64,000 nucleotides of DNA from Cyanobacteria bacterium UBA2566 (GCA_002340255.1 DDLS01000175.1:98794-162793); one strand, 5' to 3'. Positions 37,118 to 46,233 are shown, counted from the first letter of the stretch. Notes: generated from the letters alone by a model not told the origin. Numbers and translations are program-made.

Positions 37118-37188
37118 TAGACATCTCCTAGAATTAGGCTGAAACCTTAATGCTGTCGTTTAAAAAACGAAGTTTTAGGAGATGTCTA
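37118..37188. repeat. 71-bp segment bounded by 13-bp inverted repeats
   Basis: Positions 37118-37130 and 37176-37188 are perfect 13-bp inverted repeats (TAGACATCTCCTA). The segment abuts the broken start of the histidine kinase fragment. It could be a small MITE or the remaining ends of a deleted insertion sequence. No target duplication is evident. Confidence 0.5.
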
Positions 37189-37216
37189 TTGTATTCAAAC
37201 CATACTTTCGCCTGTA

Positions 37217-37260
37217 ACAAGGAGCTTAGAGTAACTGCTCTCTTAAGGTAAGCCCCTTGT
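37217..37260 (-). other. Hairpin downstream of cax
   Basis: Arms 37217-37228 and 37249-37260 pair over 12 positions with one mismatch. It lies 65 bp past the cax stop and may act as transcript end or stabiliser. No T run follows on the minus strand, so intrinsic termination is doubtful. Confidence 0.4.
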
Positions 37261-37324
37261 CTCTTAAGGAGAGATCCTATCAAGTCCAGTTAGGCAATTT
37301 ATAATTTATTCAATGAACTTGATA

Positions 37325-38422
37325 TTACCCTAATCCTTCGATCGCCGGATGGAAGAAGAACGCTAGCCCTAAAACTACATAGGTTGCCAGTAACAGAGAC
37401 CCTTCCAACCAATCAGAACGACCATCGGAACTAACCGAGTTAGCTAATAGAACAGCGACAACCACGGCGACTAACTCGAAGGGATTGAAATCGAGATCCA
37501 TGGGTTGGTGAAAGAATACTCCAGCTAAGACCAAAACGGGCGCTACAAACAGGGCAATCTGCAAACTCGAACCCATCGCTACAGAAACCGACAGTTCCAT
37601 TTTATTTTTCATCGCCACAGTCACTGCGGTGGCATGTTCAGCCGCATTACCAATAATGGGAACTAGAATAACCCCGGTAAATAGAGCGGTTAAGCCTAAA
37701 TAAGAAGTGGCTTCTTCCAAAGAAGCCACTAATAGCTCTGATTCTACGGCAACCACCAGAGTGGCTGCCAGCAGTACTAGAGACCACAAGGTGATATTGG
37801 GCTGTTCATGGGTTTCTTCTTCGCCTTCCTCCTCATTTTCTGCCAATCCCACATCATAGAGATAGGAATGGGTTTTCATGGAAAAGAGCAATGTGAGTAA
37901 ATAAACCACAATTAAAACGATGGATACTGCCCCCGATAACGTTTGCATGGTTTCTTCGGCAATCCCATCAGAGGTGACATCGACGGCGGTGGGAACCAAG
38001 ATGGCAATTACCGCCAAATTCATGGCTGAGGCATTCAGACGGGCTACCACTGAGGTAAAGTTTTGTTCCTTATAACGAATACCGCCTAAAAACATGGCAA
38101 ACCCCATTACCAGCAATAAGTTACTGATAATGGAGCCGGTGATACTAGCTTTCACCACATCGACTAAGCCAGCATTTAAGGCAACTAGACCAATAATCAA
38201 TTCAGTAGCATTACCGAAAGTAGCGTTCATCAAGCCCCCCAAATTGGGGCCCAGCACCACGGCAATTTCTTCGGTTGCCGTTCCCATCCAAGCCGCTAAG
38301 GGAATAATGGCCAAAGCAGAAGTAATAAAGATGGTTGTCGATCCCCAGCCCAGAAAGTGGCCGGCAATGGAGATAGGGACAAAGACTAAAAGTAGAGAAA
38401 TGATCGTATTCGTTTTCAACAT
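37325..38422 (-). CDS. cax: Calcium/proton exchanger (CAX family)
   Basis: The product is 365 residues with about eleven hydrophobic helices in two halves. The two alpha repeats carry the exchanger signatures GNATELIIGLVALNAG and GNAAEHATAVTVAMKNKMELS. An acidic loop (ENEEEGEEETHEQ) separates the halves, as in bacterial and fungal VCX1/ChaA-like proteins. It exports or sequesters Ca2+ against protons in the plasma membrane. It is divergent from sirB with 143 bp between; monocistronic. Confidence 0.93.
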   Translation of the reverse strand: MLKTNTIISLLLVFVPISIAGHFLGWGSTTIFITSALAIIPLAAWMGTATEEIAVVLGPNLGGLMNATFGNATELIIGLVALNAGLVDVVKASITGSIISNLLLVMGFAMFLGGIRYKEQNFTSVVARLNASAMNLAVIAILVPTAVDVTSDGIAEETMQTLSGAVSIVLIVVYLLTLLFSMKTHSYLYDVGLAENEEEGEEETHEQPNITLWSLVLLAATLVVAVESELLVASLEEATSYLGLTALFTGVILVPIIGNAAEHATAVTVAMKNKMELSVSVAMGSSLQIALFVAPVLVLAGVFFHQPMDLDFNPFELVAVVVAVLLANSVSSDGRSDWLEGSLLLATYVVLGLAFFFHPAIEGLG

Positions 38423-38565
38423 GGCGATCGCATCCAGGTTTACACCCTACCCATGCTACTCCCATTTTTAGAAAACTATCTGTTCTCAAAAACTTAGAGC
38501 CACTATGACACGTTCTAGACTAAGCTGTACACTGGTTTTCAAACCCCTATATTGGCCATTCAACC

Positions 38566-39315
38566 TTGACTTATTCTTGTGGTAAATTATTAGTCATTCA
38601 CGGCAGCCGAGACCCTCGTCCCCATCAGGGTGTTTTGGACTTGGCGCAACAGGTTCGTACTTGTTTAGAGCGCCAACACAGTCGCCCCACTCGAGTAGAA
38701 ACGGCAACTCTAGAGTTGGGTGAACTGACGTTAGCTGAACAAATTCAACAGTTTGGCGATCGCCTGTTGGCAGAACATATCGATTATCTACAAATCATTC
38801 CCCTATTTATACTTCCTGGAGTGCATGTCATAGAAGACATTCCAGCTCAAGTACAGCAGGCGCAAACCCTCTTGGGAGAAAAGATGACTTTAGAGATCTG
38901 TCCCTATTTAGGAAGTCATCCCCAACTGCACAACCGATTAGCAGGAGAAATCAAGACCACCGATCGCGAGATTTGGATCGTTATGGCCCATGGTAGTCGC
39001 CGACCTGGTGGCAATCAACCCGTCGAAACCCTAGCCCATCAATTGGGGATTCTTGATGCCTATTGGTCAGTGATGCCATCCTTAGATTGGAGACTTAGCC
39101 AATTAATGGATTTGGGATATCGTCGGATTGGAGTGTTGCCCTATTTCCTCTTTCCTGGCTATATTACTGATGCGATCGCCGAAACCCTAGCTGCAAAACA
39201 AGCTGGCGATCCTCAATTGGACTATATCCTGCGCTCTCCCCTCAATCAAAATCCCCATTTAGCCCAAATGGTACTGGATTTAACAGTATCTTCCCCTCTT
39301 TCGACCCTAATCTAA
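38566..39315 (+). CDS. sirB: Sirohydrochlorin chelatase (SirB/CbiX-like)
   Basis: The product is 249 residues from a TTG start. Two CbiX-type halves are present: VIHGSRDPRP at the N-terminus and VMAHGSRRPGGN in the middle, each with the metal-binding His. The second half retains YRRIGVLPYFLFPG. The family inserts Fe2+ or Co2+ into sirohydrochlorin for siroheme or cobalamin. The next gene, 25 bp on, makes precorrin-2, so the two form a pathway operon. Confidence 0.88.
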   Translation: MTYSCGKLLVIHGSRDPRPHQGVLDLAQQVRTCLERQHSRPTRVETATLELGELTLAEQIQQFGDRLLAEHIDYLQIIPLFILPGVHVIEDIPAQVQQAQTLLGEKMTLEICPYLGSHPQLHNRLAGEIKTTDREIWIVMAHGSRRPGGNQPVETLAHQLGILDAYWSVMPSLDWRLSQLMDLGYRRIGVLPYFLFPGYITDAIAETLAAKQAGDPQLDYILRSPLNQNPHLAQMVLDLTVSSPLSTLI

Positions 39316-39340
39316 AGTTTACATAACCCACCGAACCCCT

Positions 39341-40123
39341 ATGACCTCTTCATCCTCTCCCCTCGGTAAAGTCTATCTTGTTGGTGCAGGGCCTGGCGAT
39401 CCCGGATTAATGACGCTCAAAGGAAAAGACCTGCTTCAGATGGCCGATGTGGTGGTTTATGATGCCTTGGTCAGTCCTCCCATTGTAGAGATGATTAACC
39501 CGAAGGCGAAAAAAATCCATGGGGGAAAACGACGCGGAAGACATTCACTCAAGCAGGATGAAATTACCCAAATTTTAATTGAAGAAGCTCAAAATCAGGC
39601 GATCGTCGTTCGTCTCAAAGGTGGAGATCCCTTTATCTTTGGGCGCGGTGGGGAAGAAATGGCCGATCTGCTCGCTGAGGGAATTCCAGTAGAGGTGGTG
39701 CCTGGTATTACTTCCGGAATTGCCGCTCCAGCCTATGCAGGCATTCCTTTAACCCATCGGGGGTATAGTTCTTCAGTGACGTTTGTAACTGGGCACGAAT
39801 CCGTCGGCAAATATCGACCGAAAGTGCATTGGCCGGCGATCGCCCAAGGTTCAGAAACCATTGTTATTTATATGGGGATTCATAATTTATCCCAGATTAT
39901 CCCCCAACTGCTCGAGGCGCAATTATCTCCCCAAACTCCGATTAGTCTGATCCGTTGGGGAACTTGTCCCGAACAAGAAACCCTAGTGGCAACCTTAGAA
40001 ACGGTTATTCATGAAGTAGAAGAAAGCGGATTTAGCTCACCGGCGATCGCTGTTATTGGTCACGTTGTGGGAGCTATAGGGGATAGGGAGATAGAGAGAT
40101 CGGGGGATCTTTCAAGGGAATGA
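39341..40123 (+). CDS. cobA: Uroporphyrinogen-III C-methyltransferase
   Basis: The product is 260 residues of the SUMT family. It has YLVGAGPGDPGLMTLKG at the N-terminus, RLKGGDPFIFGRGGEE, VVPGITSGIAAPAYAGIPLTHR and the C-terminal FSSPAIAVIGHVV. It uses two SAM to make precorrin-2, the precursor of siroheme and B12. No CysG-type dehydrogenase/chelatase domain is fused; the chelatase is the upstream gene. The last ~15 residues (DREIERSGDLSRE) are low-complexity and may be read-through into the purine-rich repeat that follows. Confidence 0.93.
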   Translation: MTSSSSPLGKVYLVGAGPGDPGLMTLKGKDLLQMADVVVYDALVSPPIVEMINPKAKKIHGGKRRGRHSLKQDEITQILIEEAQNQAIVVRLKGGDPFIFGRGGEEMADLLAEGIPVEVVPGITSGIAAPAYAGIPLTHRGYSSSVTFVTGHESVGKYRPKVHWPAIAQGSETIVIYMGIHNLSQIIPQLLEAQLSPQTPISLIRWGTCPEQETLVATLETVIHEVEESGFSSPAIAVIGHVVGAIGDREIERSGDLSRE

Positions 40124-40438
40124 TTTTAAGATTCGAGTCAGGAAGACACGGAGAAACGGGGACACGGGGACACGGAGAATAAGATGACTCTATGAAATTT
40201 AGGGCGCTCTGAGGGTCTATGGATGCACAATCATGAAAATCATTCACTTGTCAGGATAGGGAGATAGCTTGCACCCTATTGCCTATTGCCTATCCCCCAC
40301 TCCCCATTCCCCATTCCCCATTCCCTCAAAGTGGCCATTGGGTTAAACTTCAATTAAATTCAGCCATTGCCAGAGCTAGTCGCTATACTGATGGAATTCA
40401 AGGGCAATTATTCAGCATTTAGTTGGTCGAGGATACTG
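40124..40438. repeat. Low-complexity intergenic repeats
   Basis: The 315-bp gap before phoU contains short direct repeats (GGGGACACGGGGACACGGAG near 40156-40175, CTATTGCCTATTGCCTATC near 40280, and CCCCATTCC units near 40306-40325). The same kinds of GA- and CT-rich units occur at ~43920-44080 and ~50340-50440. No gene is seen apart from the possible 5' extension of phoU. Confidence 0.6.
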
Positions 40439-41107
40439 GTGGATATCCCAACATCAACCTCAAAAATCACGAGAACCTATTTTCAACGGCAGCTTCGGAG
40501 CTTGCAGCGGGATGTGCTACGGATGGGCGCTCTAGTAGAAAATTCATGCTGCCTAGCTCGTCAAGCCCTATTTGAACAAGACCTAGAAGCAGCCAATCAG
40601 ATTCAACCCCAAGACAAGCGTATCGATCAACTCTATCGCCAAATTGAACTCGATTGTGTGACCACCATTGCTCTTCAATCACCTGTCACCCAAGATTTAA
40701 GATTACTCAGTTCTATGATGCAGTTAGTTAAAGATTTAGAGCGCATTGGGGACTATGCCAAAGACTTAGGAGAGATTGCAATTAAACTCTTTGCCTATCC
40801 TCCCCATCCCATGATTGGCGACGTGCAACTGATGTACGATCGCACTCAATCTATGTTAGCTATGAGTTTAGTTGCCTTATCCAATCTTGATGCTCAGGGA
40901 GGCTTAGAGATCAAAATAAAAGATGATGTAGTCGATGCAGACTATGAATATCTGTACCAAAAATTAGCCAATCAACGCCATATTCAAGGGGAAATAGAAC
41001 CGATTTTATTGCTCGTTTTAATCATTCGTCATTTAGAGCGTATGGCGGATCATTCAACCAACATTGGCCAGCGCGTGGCTTATATTGTGACCGGTGAGCG
41101 TCATTAA
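40439..41107 (+). CDS. phoU: Phosphate signalling regulator PhoU
   Basis: The product is 222 residues from the GTG at 40439, chosen because GAGGA lies 5 bases upstream and the conserved part starts soon after. ATG at 40391 or TTG at 40367 would add 16-24 residues without family support. Two PhoU helical repeats are seen (RSLQRDVLRMGALVENS; MQLVKDLERIGDYAKDLGEI; then LLVLIIRHLERMADHSTNIGQRV), with the metal-binding ER.GDYA and ER.ADHS motifs. It restrains the PhoR/Pst phosphate response. The pst genes are not adjacent. Confidence 0.9.
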   Translation: MDIPTSTSKITRTYFQRQLRSLQRDVLRMGALVENSCCLARQALFEQDLEAANQIQPQDKRIDQLYRQIELDCVTTIALQSPVTQDLRLLSSMMQLVKDLERIGDYAKDLGEIAIKLFAYPPHPMIGDVQLMYDRTQSMLAMSLVALSNLDAQGGLEIKIKDDVVDADYEYLYQKLANQRHIQGEIEPILLLVLIIRHLERMADHSTNIGQRVAYIVTGERH

Positions 41108-41647
41108 ATCAGCGATCGCCGATCTACTCGATCCCGATTAATGATAAACTCAAAAGAGTCGATTTTATCCTCGGATCAATTGACCAGCAATTCACCAAAC
41201 GTTAACAGGTGGCAGCAAGTTAAGGGAAATGTACGGGTCTACTCTTTCCGGTTTACCCTAACGCAAGCTTATTCTTCAGAAGAAGGCTTGATCGTGCTCT
41301 GATAATCTTTGGGTCTGAGTTGAGACTCTTATCCGCAACTCATCATTTCCGTTAGTGCGGATAAACCTTAGCAAAAGACCATAGGAATATCTACCTGATT
41401 CCCGATTGGGTTGCCCTTAGCTCAAGGCTGAATTGTTTCCATACGGGTAAGAGTCTGCATCGCTCGGACTCTTGTTAAGAAACAGCCCCACCCTAAAGGC
41501 AAGGATTGGATTAAGATCGTCCCCATAAATTAACCCGATCTAATCCTAATTTGAGAGCTAGGCTGGTTCAATCTCCATGAACCGCCTCGCCCTATCCAGA
41601 TAGCCAACTGGCTGTAAAGACACAGACAACTAAGGACGTATCGCTAC
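41108..41647 (+). promoter_or_regulatory. Long structured leader before rnr, possible regulatory RNA
   Basis: This 540-bp gap has no ORF of note. It can form a 9-bp perfect stem (41329-41337 with 41356-41364), a hairpin at about 41268-41291 (AAGCTT... GGCTT around TTCTTCAGAAGAA) and a GAGTC/GACTC hairpin near 41450-41474. The sequence did not match tmRNA, RNase P, 6S or SRP RNA by eye. A long 5' UTR for the RNase gene, or a separate small RNA, are both possible. Confidence 0.35.
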
Positions 41648-43915
41648 ATGGAATTCACGATCGCCAATTTGCTCTCCAATTTCACTGATGATAAACTGAT
41701 TGCTCCTAAAGTCCTAGAAAAAAAACTGGGACTTTCGAGTGATATCAGTTTACGTCAACTACAAATCGCTCTGGACGCTCTAGAGAAAATGGGGATACTG
41801 ATCAAAGACCGAGGACGGTATCGCCGGGGTCCAGGAAATGGACTGGTAGAAGGGAAACTGCGCTGTTCGAGTAAAGGATTTTGCTTTGCCATTCAAGATG
41901 ACGAAGAAGCTGAGGATATCTATATCCGAGAAAGTAATCTATCCACTGCTTGGAATGGAGACCGCGTCTTTGTGCGTGTCCTCAAAGAAGGCTCCAGACG
42001 GCGATCGCCAGAAGGAGAAGTTTTCCTGATTATCGACCGTGCCATTACCTCGGTTCTCGCTCGGATAAAATGGCAAGATGGGGACTATAAAGCAGTTCCT
42101 CTCGATGACCGTCTACTCTTTGAACTGAGCTTACCCAACAATGGAACCCTAGAATCGGCCATTGAACATTTGGTGCATGTCTCCATTGAGCGCTATCCCC
42201 TCGGGCCTTATCCCCCCATCGGAGAAGTCACCCAAGTGCTGGGACTCAACGCTGAAGAAGCAGCCGATACCGAAATTGTTCGCTGCAAACACGACCTTCC
42301 CAAGATTTTTTCTCCTGCGGTTCTGGAAGAGGCGGCTAACTTACAACCCCAAGGAATAGGGCCAGATGATCGCCAAGACCTACGCTCGATCTTGACCTTC
42401 ACCATCAAACCAGGAGAATATGCAGATCAAACCGATACCTTTGATGATGCGATTAGCGTAGAGCCGTGGGAAGGAGGGAATTGGCGCTTAGGCATTCATA
42501 TTGCCGATGTCTCGGATTGGATTCCCCCCAATTGTGCGATCGATCAAGCGGCTGCCAAACGGGGCGTTTCCGTTTATCTGGGGCACAAAGTGCTACCCAT
42601 GTTACCCCCAGAAGTAACCCAACACTGCGCCCTGATTCAAGGACAAGAGCGGCGTAGTCTCTCGGTTTTGATCATTCTCGATAGTCAAGGTCAAGTTCAA
42701 GAATATACGATTGAACCCACGGTCATTAGCGTAGATCATCATCTCAATTATCAACAAACCCAAGCTCTTCTGGTGGCAGAAGAACCCGTTGAAGACCTAC
42801 CAGCAGTTCTGGGAGAAACGGTTAAACAGCTCTACAGCCTCACCCAGCAACTGCGCCAGCATCGTCTAGCACGAGGGTCTTTTGAGCTGAACTTACCCGA
42901 TCAGAAATACCACTACGATGATGAAGGCTCCCTAGGTGCTTTGGTGGTTCCCTTCTCCTTACCGGCTAGAGGAATGGTGACGGAACTGATGATCTTAGCC
43001 AATCAACTGGTCGCCAAACATCTCAGAGAGCTACAAGTCCCAGCCCTCTATCGGGTTCATCAAGCCCCCCATGTGGAAGAAATCCATGAACTGATTAAAC
43101 TGGCTGCTAATCTAGGGATCGGCTTAGAACTCGAAGAGGAGGAAGAGGTGAAACCGAGGGATTATCAGAACTTTACTGGGCAGTTTGATGGCACGTCAGC
43201 CCAGAAAGTGCTGACCTATTTACTACTAGGGGCACTCAAACCAGCCTTTTATAGTATTGCGCCCAAACCTCACTTTGGGTTGGCGGTGGATGAAGGGTAT
43301 ACCCACTTTACAGCTCCCTTACATCGATATTCTGACCTGTTAATTCATCGAGTTCTGCATGAAGTGTTTACTCAAGGTCGCGATCGCCGGAATGCTCGTG
43401 CTAAAGAAGGAGTAAACTTAACCAGCAGTAGCTGTCATGGCAAAATTAACTGGAATGTACTGCCCCCAGATACGCAAGCCGATTTAGAAGACCACTTTAG
43501 CGCCATGGTTGCCCATCTAAGTGAAGCCGAACGCATCGCTCAAGAAGCCATAGACGACTTAGATGGCCTACAAAAAGCTGAGTTCATGAAATCCCACACC
43601 GGAGAAATCTTCCACGGAGTGATTACCGGGGTTCAATCCTATGGATTTTTTGTCGAACTCGAAGATGCCTTAGTCGAAGGACTCGTGCATGTCAGCTCCC
43701 TGAAAGATGACTGGTATGAATATCGAAGTCGTCAACAAATGCTGATTGGGCGTAAAAATCGCAATCACTATCGCTTAGGCGATCGCGTCGAAGTCCAAGT
43801 CAAGAGTGTAGACTACTATCGTCAACAAATTGACTTAGTCGCCATTAGTGGCGGCAGCTATAGCCCCGATAGCTTTGATGATGAGGAGGAAGAAGACGAA
43901 GATTACTATAACTAG
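41648..43915 (+). CDS. rnr: Ribonuclease R/II family 3'-5' exoribonuclease
   Basis: The product is 755 residues. Cold-shock-like OB domains come first (VEGKLRCSSKGFCFAI). The RNB catalytic domain follows with the Mg-binding acidic cluster DQTDTFDDAISV and HIADVSDWI, then TAPLHRYSDLLIHRVLH. An S1 domain closes it (GEIFHGVITGVQSYGFFVELEDALVEGLVHVS). The C-terminal tail is short and acidic (DDEEEEDEDYYN) instead of the lysine-rich tail of E. coli RNase R. It degrades RNA processively in the cytoplasm. Confidence 0.95.
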   Translation: MEFTIANLLSNFTDDKLIAPKVLEKKLGLSSDISLRQLQIALDALEKMGILIKDRGRYRRGPGNGLVEGKLRCSSKGFCFAIQDDEEAEDIYIRESNLSTAWNGDRVFVRVLKEGSRRRSPEGEVFLIIDRAITSVLARIKWQDGDYKAVPLDDRLLFELSLPNNGTLESAIEHLVHVSIERYPLGPYPPIGEVTQVLGLNAEEAADTEIVRCKHDLPKIFSPAVLEEAANLQPQGIGPDDRQDLRSILTFTIKPGEYADQTDTFDDAISVEPWEGGNWRLGIHIADVSDWIPPNCAIDQAAAKRGVSVYLGHKVLPMLPPEVTQHCALIQGQERRSLSVLIILDSQGQVQEYTIEPTVISVDHHLNYQQTQALLVAEEPVEDLPAVLGETVKQLYSLTQQLRQHRLARGSFELNLPDQKYHYDDEGSLGALVVPFSLPARGMVTELMILANQLVAKHLRELQVPALYRVHQAPHVEEIHELIKLAANLGIGLELEEEEEVKPRDYQNFTGQFDGTSAQKVLTYLLLGALKPAFYSIAPKPHFGLAVDEGYTHFTAPLHRYSDLLIHRVLHEVFTQGRDRRNARAKEGVNLTSSSCHGKINWNVLPPDTQADLEDHFSAMVAHLSEAERIAQEAIDDLDGLQKAEFMKSHTGEIFHGVITGVQSYGFFVELEDALVEGLVHVSSLKDDWYEYRSRQQMLIGRKNRNHYRLGDRVEVQVKSVDYYRQQIDLVAISGGSYSPDSFDDEEEEDEDYYN

Positions 43916-44080
43916 GGAATAGGTAATGGGTAATGGGTAATGGGTAATAGGGTCTTAGCCTCCCTATCCTCCCCATCCTCCTCTCCCTATCTCCGCGTCC
44001 CCGTTTCCCAGCGTCTGGAGTGTCCCCCCATCCCTGTATCCCTGCGTCTGGAATATCCCCCCATCCCCCATCTTGAAATC
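43916..44080. repeat. Low-complexity direct repeats upstream of ubiX
   Basis: Three copies of GGGTAAT (43927-43949) are followed by a pyrimidine-rich stretch and two copies of a ~23-bp unit containing GCGTCTGGA and CCCCCCATCC (about 44011-44035 and 44044-44068). The frame of ubiX is open through it, but composition argues against coding. Confidence 0.65.
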
Positions 44081-44695
44081 ATGAACTTACCCTTAATCCT
44101 GGGGGTCTCTGGAGCCTCTGGCCTCATCTATGCTATCCGCGCCCTTAAGTACCTATTAGCGGCAGAATACACCATTGAGTTAGTCGCCTCCAAAGCGACA
44201 TATCAAGTTTGGCAAGCCGAACAAGGGATTACAATGCCTGGAGACGGGCAAAAACAAAGTCAATTTTGGCGAGAACAAGCCGGAGAAATGGACAAGGGAC
44301 AATTAATCTGTCATCCTTGGCAAAATGTGGGGGCGGCGATCGCCAGTGGCTCCTTCCGAACTCAGGGTATGTTAGTGATCCCCTGTAGTATGTCCACAGT
44401 CGCTAAACTAGCAGTCGGATTAAGTTCCGATTTACTAGAAAGAGCAGCCGATGTGCAGCTCAAAGAAGGACGAAAACTGGCGATCGTTCCTAGGGAAACT
44501 CCCTTAAGCGTCATCCACCTGCGGAACTTAACCACCCTAGCTGAAATTGGGGTTCAAGTTGTACCCGCGATTCCTGCTTGGTATCATAACCCTCAAACCA
44601 TTGAAGACTTAGTTGATTTTGTGGTCGCGAGGGCACTCGATCAATTTGGTATTGATTGCGTTCCTCTCAACCGTTGGCAGGGCGGGTTAAAATAG
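44081..44695 (+). CDS. ubiX: Flavin prenyltransferase UbiX
   Basis: The product is 204 residues from the ATG at 44081, giving the canonical MNLPLILGVSGASGLIYAIR; the frame is open 47 codons further up, but only through low-complexity repeats. The FMN-binding motifs GVSGASG, IASGSFRTQGMLVIPCSM and KLAIVPRETPLSVIHLRN are intact. It makes prenyl-FMN, the cofactor of UbiD-type decarboxylases, for quinone synthesis. The next gene follows after 4 bp. Confidence 0.93.
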   Translation: MNLPLILGVSGASGLIYAIRALKYLLAAEYTIELVASKATYQVWQAEQGITMPGDGQKQSQFWREQAGEMDKGQLICHPWQNVGAAIASGSFRTQGMLVIPCSMSTVAKLAVGLSSDLLERAADVQLKEGRKLAIVPRETPLSVIHLRNLTTLAEIGVQVVPAIPAWYHNPQTIEDLVDFVVARALDQFGIDCVPLNRWQGGLK

Positions 44696-44699
44696 GCAG

Positions 44700-45383
44700 A
44701 TGAATCAAAAAAATGTGCTATTGGGAGTTCTAGGGATCGGTCTTGTTGCCGTAGCGCAAAATCTGACCCTCTCAATGTCCGTGGTGTTTTTGGGAGGGAA
44801 GTTACCCTCTCTGCCCCTGGGCATTTGGCTCTTTATTGCCTTTACCCTAGGACTCATCAGCTCTCGCCTGATTACCATCATTTTACAAAGTGCTGATGGA
44901 GTGATCGAATATACAAGCGAGCAAGAAATCTCTTCAACCCGTAAGACTAACGTCGCCTCGAACCCAGTCACTGATAGCAGTCGAAGTGAGCGCAGTCGAA
45001 GTGACCGGAGCGGTTCATCTCCAAAAGAAAGTAACCGCTCTCCAGGTAAGAATTTCTTTTCTAAATCTAAACGCTCTGTTGATTCAGAAGACGATTGGGA
45101 ACAAACCCCTAAACCCCCCAAGGAATGGGAAGAAGAGCGCCTTAATCCAGTAACTTGGGGCAATGGAGAACAAGAGAGCCAGAATACTTATCGTAGTGTC
45201 TCAAAACCTCCAGAGCGCCCTACCGAAAAACCGAAGGATACCGTTTATGATGCCGACTACCGGGTGATTATTCCCCCTTATGAAGCATCCGCATCCTCTC
45301 CTCCTACTCCGAAGAAAGAGAACGACACAACCGACTGGGATACTCAAGACTCCAACCCTTCAGAAGATCGAGATTGGATTTAG
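44700..45383 (+). CDS. Two-helix membrane protein with long disordered tail
   Basis: The product is 227 residues. Two hydrophobic segments (about 6-30 and 39-62) form an N-terminal hairpin of the LapA/DUF1049-like type. Residues 80-227 are highly charged and rich in Ser, Arg, Pro and Glu, hence probably disordered (RSERSRSDRSGSSP). Function is unknown. The gene lies 4 bp after ubiX and is likely co-transcribed. Confidence 0.7.
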   Translation: MNQKNVLLGVLGIGLVAVAQNLTLSMSVVFLGGKLPSLPLGIWLFIAFTLGLISSRLITIILQSADGVIEYTSEQEISSTRKTNVASNPVTDSSRSERSRSDRSGSSPKESNRSPGKNFFSKSKRSVDSEDDWEQTPKPPKEWEEERLNPVTWGNGEQESQNTYRSVSKPPERPTEKPKDTVYDADYRVIIPPYEASASSPPTPKKENDTTDWDTQDSNPSEDRDWI

Positions 45384-45553
45384 AGTGCCACGCGCTGTAA
45401 AGTAATAAGTAATATTTTGTCGTTATAAATCACTTCAGCTGAATTAAGAATCGTTTCGCGACGCAGAATACAGCACTTTTCGATGTGATGAGGTACAGTA
45501 ATCGAAATTTTCCTTGAGAGTGCCTTCCCATGAAAAGCCGGAAGAATGGGCAT
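45380..45553 (-). CDS. Possible 57-residue minus-strand ORF in a repeat-like gap
   Basis: An ATG at 45553 opens a frame to TAA at 45380-45382 (starts MPILPAFHGKALSRK, contains ISITVPHHIEKCCIL). It has no Shine-Dalgarno site, overlaps the tail of the plus-strand gene, and lies in a gap whose ends carry GCGC-rich palindromes like those of the MITE at 56150. It may be chance coding capacity of a repeat element. Confidence 0.2.
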   Translation of the reverse strand: MPILPAFHGKALSRKISITVPHHIEKCCILRRETILNSAEVIYNDKILLITLQRVAL

Positions 45554-45684
45554 TATAGCGTGAAAAATGGTTTCCCTATTACCTATTACCTATTACCGCG
45601 CGAAGCGCTGTATTATGGGTGTGCATCATAGTTTAAGGATTGGCTGTATCATTCTTATATTGTTAATTGTTAATCCTTTGAGCC
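45384..45684. repeat. Repeat-rich gap before aroK, possible MITE-like element
   Basis: The gap begins with ACGCGCTGTAAAGTAATAAG and ends near 45595-45613 with CCGCGCGAAGCGCTGTA, i.e. GCGCTGTA-type ends in opposite orientation. Three ATTACCT units occur at about 45578-45597. Similar GCGC palindromes border the element inside xisH and occur near 7283. A relationship is suggested but not proven. Confidence 0.35.
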
Positions 45685-46233
45685 ATGAACAACACCCTTA
45701 AACACTGTAGCCTTTTCCTCGTGGGTATGATGGGGGCTGGTAAAACTACAGTGGGCCAGGGTTTAGCTAAACAGCTCGATTATCGTTTTTTTGATACGGA
45801 TACGTTGATTGAACGGGTGGCAGGTACTAAGATTCCCCAATTGTTTGCCACTCAGGGGGAGGAAGGCTTTCGGCAACTCGAAACCCAGGTACTAGCCCAA
45901 TTATCTGCTCAAGTGCGCTCTGTGATTTCGACGGGTGGTGGTATTGTCCTAAAACCGGAGAATTGGGGCTATCTGCGCCATGGGATTGTGGTTTGGCTTG
46001 ATGTTCCGGTACAAATCCTCTACGATCGCCTAAAAACCGATGATACTCGTCCCCTATTAAAAACGACCAATCCTCTGGAGACTTTACAGACGTTGTGCGA
46101 TCGCCGTCAAGATCTCTATGCACAAGCCGATTTACATCTAACGCTCACCGGAGCTGAGTCCCCCAAACAAGTCGCCGATACCGTTCTGAGCCAACTCCCT
46201 CGGATTTTGAAATCCGATTCTGTTCACAATTAA
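45685..46233 (+). CDS. aroK: Shikimate kinase
   Basis: The product is 182 residues. The P-loop GMMGAGKTTVG, the shikimate-binding FFDTDTLIE and FRQLE, the motif STGGGIVLK, and the LID arginine in DDTRPLL are all present. It phosphorylates shikimate in aromatic amino acid synthesis. Its last seven codons and stop form part of the 48-bp sequence repeated downstream at 48092, so the gene end was duplicated when the following segment inserted. Confidence 0.95.
   Translation: MNNTLKHCSLFLVGMMGAGKTTVGQGLAKQLDYRFFDTDTLIERVAGTKIPQLFATQGEEGFRQLETQVLAQLSAQVRSVISTGGGIVLKPENWGYLRHGIVVWLDVPVQILYDRLKTDDTRPLLKTTNPLETLQTLCDRRQDLYAQADLHLTLTGAESPKQVADTVLSQLPRILKSDSVHN

Larger units (their letters stand above)
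36552..37324. other. Degenerate intergenic region
   Basis: This 773-bp convergent gap contains no intact gene. It holds part of the transposase-like fragment, the histidine kinase fragment, a 71-bp segment bounded by 13-bp inverted repeats, and a hairpin at 37217-37260. It reads as a site where mobile DNA has inserted and decayed. Confidence 0.6.

Noticed and set aside
41108..41647. tmRNA, RNase P, 6S or tRNA gene
   Set aside because: None of the diagnostic sequences or folds could be matched by eye; no tRNA T-loop was found here or elsewhere in the window.
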